Shown piece by piece: positions 59,501 to 64,000 of a DNA stretch of 64,000 nucleotides. The translations under genes were made by a program, and so were the position numbers. The notes beneath the pieces are model-generated. The model made no database searches, was not told where the DNA came from, and saw nothing but the letters and a program-made list of their open reading frames with translations. The DNA lies in contig CM114272.1 in the NCBI GenBank assembly GCA_050084515.1, forward strand, positions 59,582,001 to 59,646,000, read 5' to 3'. The stretch comes from Blasia pusilla. Taxonomy: Eukaryota > Marchantiophyta > Marchantiopsida > Blasiales. How positions within the stretch are numbered: the first letter of the stretch is position 1; each line of letters begins with the position of its first letter.

Positions 59501-59997
59501 ATGTCGACCAGTATCCAAATGAACTATAGAAGAAATGTCAAGGGAGATTCAAATACTACAAAAGTCGTGAAAATGACTATACTATCCAACTAGGGGAGAT
59601 TATACACAAATCACTTCTATATCTTTCAAGTCCATCTGATCAATTTTCCATGGTACTTGGAGATGCAACTCTCGAGCCCAGCTCTTCAAGTGATTCAATG
59701 TCATACAAAAAATATTCATTTTTTAGAAAGATGAGATTTGGAGTACTATCCATCCCTAGTAGAGTCCCCTCGGGTATGAGAAAGTAGGTGTAGCACCAAA
59801 CGAACCCGCAGATATTGAGTGCTCTCGGTCGGAAAGACTTAAGTTTGAGTCTTAAAGGTTCACGTGAAGACATGTCAATTTTTGGATCAACACTTGATAG
59901 TGTAGAGCTCATATGTATTAGTTGAATCGACGATAAATGTTATCTAGAAGATATTATCTACCCATGTGTAAATGTTTGATCTCATTAAAATACTCTC
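53564..59997. other. AT-rich stretch with no recognised gene, copy B
   Basis: Counterpart of 15832-22637, lacking the 378-base segment. The tandem 79-base array is at about 54451-54682. A minus-strand frame of 90 codons at 59640-59912 is open here but broken in copy A by a 4-base difference near 59800; no domain is recognised. Confidence 0.5.
54451..54682. repeat. Tandem repeat, three 79-base units (copy B)
   Basis: Same array and unit order as 16720-16951. Confidence 0.9.
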
Positions 59998-60638
59998 TGT
60001 CGTGCGCATACACATCGCTACACAACATACATCGCTGTCACCGAACACACACACAAACACGCATGATCCCATGCTAACTCATGGCATCCAAACAACGAGA
60101 CAAGAAGTACCAAAATATCTCCAATAAAGTAAGCTCCAATCTCTCTCTACACCATCTCACACCATAGCTCTCAAAGGTGTGCACTCTCTCTCATGTCAAA
60201 CCAAACCCACTCTCCTAATGAGAGGCTCAGGTTACACTCACAAGGCAAGGGACCATAGCTCTGCCGCCTCATGCCAAGAGGTTCAACAAAGAGAGAATGA
60301 GCTCTCAAGCTCTCTCTCCTTGAGGTATACCCCTCCCCTCTCCCAAGCTCTCTCCATGGTAACCTATTCTCCCAAGTCACCTCCTTGGCTCTTGACCTGA
60401 TGTAGGAGGTCAAGGGCCACTTACCAAAAATAGTAAGTCGATCATATACTCAAAATGGTAATTACCTAAAATAGTAAGTTCCTCAATATGGCTCCAAATG
60501 AGCCAAAACGAAGGGGAAACCTGCTATCTCAGGTTTCCAAGGGTCTCAGCAGGTCACCCTTGACCTACTGGGCGTGTCCTCCACTACTCATGAAGGCGCT
60601 TTATTAGATCTCACCGATCTATCCTAAAAGACGTGACA
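59998..60638 (-). repeat. Candidate gypsy 3' LTR, copy B
   Basis: The minus strand starts TGTCACGTC and ends CGCACGACA, 641 bases as in copy A. The 128-base terminal part recurs at 60641-60768. Confidence 0.55.
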
Positions 60639-60640
60639 GT

Positions 60641-60768
60641 TGTCGTGCGCATACACATCGCTACACAACATACATCGCTGTCACCGAACACACACACAAA
60701 CATGCATGATCCCATGCTAACTCATGGCATCCAAACAACGAGACAAGAAGTACCAAAATATCTCCAAT
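60641..60768 (-). repeat. Extra copy of the LTR terminal 128 bases (copy B)
   Basis: Direct repeat of 59998-60125. It ends where the G-rich tract of the gypsy element (minus strand agctagggggg) begins. Confidence 0.85.
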
Positions 60769-60948
60769 CGCCCCCCTAGCTGGTGGTTAGGTCCCTCTAA
60801 CTCCAGATAGCCATCTATCCCTACCTACCATGACATACATCTCTCGGACGCTAAGAGCAAGAAGGCCGGGTGCTCATGTGGCCCCATCGTTAGTCGCCTC
60901 CTTGTCATCCATGTCACAGACACAAGTCGGAATGTAGAACTACCTTCT

Positions 60949-61545
60949 CTATGTACATCTGGGACACATCCATCGTCCCTGAGGAACCCTAGTGAGAGGT
61001 GGCGTCAAACATGCCATATGCCATCCTCTCGAACACCCATCACAGACTAGCATCGTGGCCGCACCACGGGCAGAACCACACAACATACAACGCAAGCCTG
61101 CAGGAACTATTGCTAAACTTGGATCTACTGTACCATCAATGTTAGGAAGGTGACATGGCGCACAATTACGCACATGGTCCTTCCATACCATACCATCGCG
61201 TCCCTCCAGCAAGAGAACACCCGATGGCAAAATGTCACGCACTCTCAGGATATTGCGCCCTGCAGTCACATCCAACGTCGTTGGTGCCGTCTGCTGCAAG
61301 TAGACATAATCTTCCTGATGAAACCTCCGGATAGTTGGTCGATAACCACCACCTCGAATAGTCGCATACCTCAACGTATCCCGATGCTGTGCAATCGCCA
61401 AGTCCTCGAACGCCATGGGCATCACTCTCCGAAATAACTCAGCCCTCTGAGAACATGCTCGCACCCATACATCTGGGTCATCAAGGTTCAGACACCTCAC
61501 CAACATCTCGAATGAATGGTAAATCGGCTCGCCATAAAGTAGCAA
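60949..61545 (-). CDS. Gypsy integrase C-terminus with complete PHD finger
   Basis: The C-terminal 198 codons of pol. After an integrase tail (FHQEDYVYLQQTAPTTLDV, ILRVRDILPSGVLLLEGRDG, VWKDHVRNCAPCHLP) residues 153-198 form a canonical Cys4-His-Cys3 PHD finger: C153, C156, C168, C171, H176, C179, C194, C197, with the conserved Trp two residues before C194. Spacings C-x2-C-x11-C-x2-C-x4-H-x2-C-x14-C-x2-C fit the family. The protein stops one residue after the last Cys. PHD fingers bind methylated or unmethylated H3 tails, so it may guide integration to chosen chromatin; that role is inferred. The frame breaks upstream near 61490-61545 through small indels. Confidence 0.88.
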   Translation of the reverse strand: MLLYGEPIYHSFEMLVRCLNLDDPDVWVRACSQRAELFRRVMPMAFEDLAIAQHRDTLRYATIRGGGYRPTIRRFHQEDYVYLQQTAPTTLDVTAGRNILRVRDILPSGVLLLEGRDGMVWKDHVRNCAPCHLPNIDGTVDPSLAIVPAGLRCMLCGSARGAATMLVCDGCSRGWHMACLTPPLTRVPQGRWMCPRCT

Positions 61546-61709
61546 AGTACGGTGAAAAAGACGCTAAGGATGCCTGCCTGCTGAATCTGTATCCCATCGC
61601 CAACCATGGCAACTCAAGGTCCCAATCTCCTAGGTGACCTCTCTGCAAGCCATACTTGCGTAAACCCCTCTTCATCGTCTGCACAACTCTCTCCGCTAAT
61701 CCATCCGCC
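61546..61709 (-). pseudogene. Gypsy integrase junction with frame breaks (copy B)
   Basis: This links the two longer integrase frames. The segment DHPEADGLAERVVQTMKRGL, with the catalytic Glu in AER, is readable on the minus strand in the overlapping frame 61481-61777, so the breaks are small indels, not loss of a domain. Confidence 0.7.
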
Positions 61710-62906
61710 TCAGGATGATCTCGCGGTCGTCGTGCGGTGGTCGATCGGCCTTTGATCACACAAGGCCTGGAACTCACCGTGAAACTCGATACCCTGGTCT
61801 GTCAACACCTCAGCCGGTGTGCCATAATGACTCAACACTCTATCAAGGAAGGCATAAGCTACTCCCTCACTCGCTTTGCCAGACAATGCAACCAACTCGA
61901 TCCACTTCGAGAAGTGCTCGACCATCACCAACACATAACGACTGTGACGCTCCGTCAAGGGAAAAGGTCCTGCAAAATCCAAACTCCATCTATACCCTAA
62001 GCCCATGATCGGTAATGGATGCAACTGTGGAGTCGGAGCATTGAACGATGCTCGGACCCGATCACACACCATGCACCTGGCAACAAACTGCTGAACGTCA
62101 GTCTGCATGCCTCGCCACCAATACTGAATCTGGAGCAAGCTATACGTCCGCTTCACCCCAAAGTGACCGAACTCCTCGTGGGCATGCTGCACTAGTTGTG
62201 CTCTCTGTGAAGGATGCGGCACTACGCGTACTCTGCCATCCTCCCAAACCCTCAAAACATGTGTCCCCTCCCAACGGAACCGTCTGGCACGCTGTAGGAT
62301 CCGATCCCGCTCTCTAGCATCCATGGTGCTCGCAAGGCTGCCAGTACGAAGGTACTCTAAGACTACTCCATCATCATGAATATCTCGGCCACTTGTCGTG
62401 TCCTCACTAGCCTCGGGATCTAAGGACTCTCCACTAGACCTCGCCATCGAAGTCTCCACACTCTGGCTCTCCATAGCCAACATGCCTAAATAGGCTGACG
62501 TGTGCCATCCTGGCACCGACTCCTCATCACTCTCTCCATGCCATCGAGCTCCAGTCGCATCTCGCTGACTCGGGCATGGGTTACGACTCAACCCATCTGC
62601 ATCCTGGTTGAGCGTCCCAGGTCTATGTACCACCTGAAAATCATACTCCTGCAACAACAGAGCCCATCTCGCAAGCTTCCCTGTAAGCTTGTCGGACTCC
62701 ATCAACCACTTCAGTGGTTGATGATCAGTGATGATGGTAAAGGGGTTGCCGAATAAGTAACACTGAAATGCGCGACGGCCACACCGCATGACCAAGCACT
62801 CACCCTCATACGAGCTGTACTTTGCCTGAAGCGTTGTTCGAGCGGCTAGCGTAAGCCACCACGAACTCTCTACCCTCATCATCATGTTGGGTGAGCACCG
62901 CTCCAA
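61710..62906 (-). CDS. Gypsy RNase H and integrase
   Basis: This open frame of 398 codons covers the second half of RNase H and most of integrase. Residues 60-67 read TDHQPLKW and 102-107 DADGLS, the RNase H end. The integrase zinc finger has HAHEEFGHFG at 241-250 and C-x2-C at 278-281 (CMVC). The catalytic core has D310 in LDFAGP and D370 in LTDQG. The frame is lost just before the Glu-bearing helix. No own start codon is expected, since it is part of a polyprotein. Copy A has the same region in fragments. Confidence 0.88.
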   Translation of the reverse strand: MERCSPNMMMRVESSWWLTLAARTTLQAKYSSYEGECLVMRCGRRAFQCYLFGNPFTIITDHQPLKWLMESDKLTGKLARWALLLQEYDFQVVHRPGTLNQDADGLSRNPCPSQRDATGARWHGESDEESVPGWHTSAYLGMLAMESQSVETSMARSSGESLDPEASEDTTSGRDIHDDGVVLEYLRTGSLASTMDARERDRILQRARRFRWEGTHVLRVWEDGRVRVVPHPSQRAQLVQHAHEEFGHFGVKRTYSLLQIQYWWRGMQTDVQQFVARCMVCDRVRASFNAPTPQLHPLPIMGLGYRWSLDFAGPFPLTERHSRYVLVMVEHFSKWIELVALSGKASEGVAYAFLDRVLSHYGTPAEVLTDQGIEFHGEFQALCDQRPIDHRTTTARSS

Positions 62907-63027
62907 GCCCCAACATGCTCCAATCTGTGTGCAACTGGAAAGGACGCCCCCTGATCGGTCTCCTCAAGATGGGTGCGGACGTCCACCTATCCTTGAGCAA
63001 CTGAAATGCTCACTCCTGCTCATCCCC

Positions 63028-63642
63028 CTAGTGCCACTCGTGATCCACCTTGGTCAGCAAGGGCCGCCATAATCGAATGAATCCCTTGACGTATCGCGGA
63101 TAGAAGTTCGCCAATCCCATGAATGCACGAACACGGCTCACATCTGTAGGGCGTGGAATGCGTGAGATAGCCTCTACCTTCGTCTGCTGAACACCAAGGC
63201 CCCCTGGGTATATCGTATGATCCAAGTACTCAATCTGGTCGAAGAAGAACTTGCACTTGCCTGGATGTAGCTTCAGCCCATGTAATTGCAATCGTCGAAA
63301 CACCTCCTCTAGATGTTGCTCATGCTCCTCAACCGTGGCGCTAAAGATTACGATGTCATCAATATAACACCTAGCAAAATCCTGACCAGCCAAGATCCTA
63401 TCCATGACCCTCTGAAACTCAGCCGGGGCATTCTTTAACCCAAATGGTAAGAACCGCCACTGGTACAAACAATCCTTCCCGTGAGGATCGATGCCCCAAA
63501 ATGCCGTCTTCTGCCTGTCCTCCAATCTGATAGGCAGCTGATGGTATCCGGCTCGCAAATCCAATGAACTAAAGACCTTTGCGTGACCAATCGCATCAAA
63601 GATCTCCTCAGGGGTGGGCATGGCATACCTATCGGACTTCAT
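63028..63642 (-). CDS. Gypsy reverse transcriptase
   Basis: RT palm and thumb, 204 codons: SLDLRAGYHQ (first catalytic Asp, residue 28), FLPFGLKNAPAEFQ at 64-77 and the catalytic YIDD at 93-96, then LHPGKCKFFFDQIEYLDHTI and the connection region FMGLANFYPRYVKGFIRLW. The frame starts right after an in-frame TGA that separates it from the N-terminal piece. Between this and the RNase H frame small indels shift the reading frame (62906-63030). Confidence 0.9.
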   Translation of the reverse strand: MKSDRYAMPTPEEIFDAIGHAKVFSSLDLRAGYHQLPIRLEDRQKTAFWGIDPHGKDCLYQWRFLPFGLKNAPAEFQRVMDRILAGQDFARCYIDDIVIFSATVEEHEQHLEEVFRRLQLHGLKLHPGKCKFFFDQIEYLDHTIYPGGLGVQQTKVEAISRIPRPTDVSRVRAFMGLANFYPRYVKGFIRLWRPLLTKVDHEWH

Positions 63643-63657
63643 TTGCCGATTGATAGG

Positions 63658-63936
63658 TCAGTAATCCCCACACATCCGCCTATCCGTCCAGTTGCCATGC
63701 ACATCCTTCTTGGCGGGCATGACAGTGGCAGATGCATACTCCCCATGCGACATCTCCACTAGTCCTGCTCCGACCAAGTCCTGGCTCCTACTCTGAATCA
63801 GAGCCCTCTCCATATCACTGTACTTGTAGGGTCGTCGGAAGATCGGCATATCACTCGACAACTCAATGCGGATCCCCGCTCCCTTCAGCGTACCCAAATC
63901 CTCCATGCTAAACGCAAAGCAGCTCCTATAACTCAT
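63658..63936 (-). pseudogene. Gypsy RT N-terminal part, separated by a TGA
   Basis: This encodes MPIFRRPYKYSDMERALI, then VEMSHGEYASATVMPAKKD and RRMCGDY, the fingers region of RT. A TGA interrupts the frame at about 63655-63657, immediately after GDY; a single C-to-T change from an Arg codon would explain it. The frame breaks again upstream near 63936. Confidence 0.8.
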
Positions 63937-64000
63937 GAGGAACTAATGTATTCGGCGCCGCTCTCCTCCTGTCAACTTAGGGCCCATATATGGCTCCCAA

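Larger units (their letters stand above)
37762..63876. repeat. Large direct duplication, copy B
   Basis: This is the second copy of the block that begins at base 1. The first matching base seen is 37762, directly after unrelated sequence ending in agagtcccta. The match holds through the copia element, gypsy remnant, Helitron, 79-base tandem repeat and PHD-gypsy element up to GGATCCC at 63870-63876. Beyond that the gypsy element continues towards 64000 with no counterpart in copy A. Small indels relative to copy A are common and often hit CTG or CAG. Confidence 0.95.
59998..64000 (-). mobile_element. Ty3/gypsy element with PHD finger, copy B (runs off window)
   Basis: Minus-strand element with candidate LTR 59998-60638, an extra LTR-end copy 60641-60768, integrase with PHD finger, RNase H and RT. 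It continues beyond 64000, so the Gag, protease and 5' LTR are not visible. Its coding is less broken than in copy A and probably reflects the true element better. Confidence 0.88.

Noticed and set aside
59640-59912. 90-codon minus-strand frame as a gene
   Set aside because: Broken in copy A by a 4-base difference, and no family is recognised; too weak to call.

Overview
The window looks like nuclear DNA from a land plant with a repeat-rich genome. The evidence is AT-rich intergenic sequence, a Ty1/copia element whose primer-binding site matches plant initiator-Met tRNA, Ty3/gypsy pol on the minus strand, a Helitron whose coding region is split by plant-like GT-AG introns, and G-box motifs. 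No bacterial-style operon, rRNA or convincing tRNA gene was seen. I cannot name the species. A C-terminal PHD finger on the gypsy integrase hints at a lineage away from the best-studied crop elements, but that is inference.

Layout: a block of about 26 kb occurs twice in direct orientation, as copy A (1-26497) and copy B (37762-63876), separated by about 11.3 kb of sequence present once. Each copy holds, in order: an unrecognised flank with two G-boxes; an unrecognised ORF region split by a copia element with LTRs, PBS and a 5-bp target-site duplication (A 2106-7032, B 39874-44764); a CT-rich tract; a minus-strand chromovirus-like gypsy remnant lacking the integrase core (A 9663-10674, B 47389-48400); a degenerate Helitron with Rep and PIF1-like helicase parts (A about 10725-15831, B about 48451-53563); about 6.8 kb of AT-rich sequence with a 3 x 79-bp tandem repeat; and a minus-strand gypsy element with a candidate LTR and an integrase ending in a PHD finger (A 22638-26497, truncated; B 59998-64000, running off the window).

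The two copies share TE insertions, TSDs and several inactivating mutations, so those events predate the duplication. They differ by one 378-bp AT-rich segment and by many small indels. A striking share of these indels fall on CTG/CAG (CHG) sites, and several show the same CTG-to-CTTT change. This looks more like residual long-read base-calling error at CHG-methylated DNA in a duplicated, hard-to-polish region than like ordinary evolution, although that is inference. As a result the broken and intact ORFs are complementary: copia pol and the PIF1 exon are open in A and broken in B, while the Helitron N-terminal ORF and the longer gypsy RT/RNase H/integrase frames are open in B and broken in A.

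The single-copy centre (26498-37761) holds the least explained material: two related three-exon loci about 4.3 kb apart (30701-31226 and 34960-35584) with conserved splice junctions and equal-length last exons but no recognised family; a degenerate minisatellite of about 47 bp in 10-11 units (32866-33355); a perfect 39-bp inverted repeat with a 12-nt loop (29610-29699); and a smaller hairpin (36135-36180). No complete, confidently named host gene was found.
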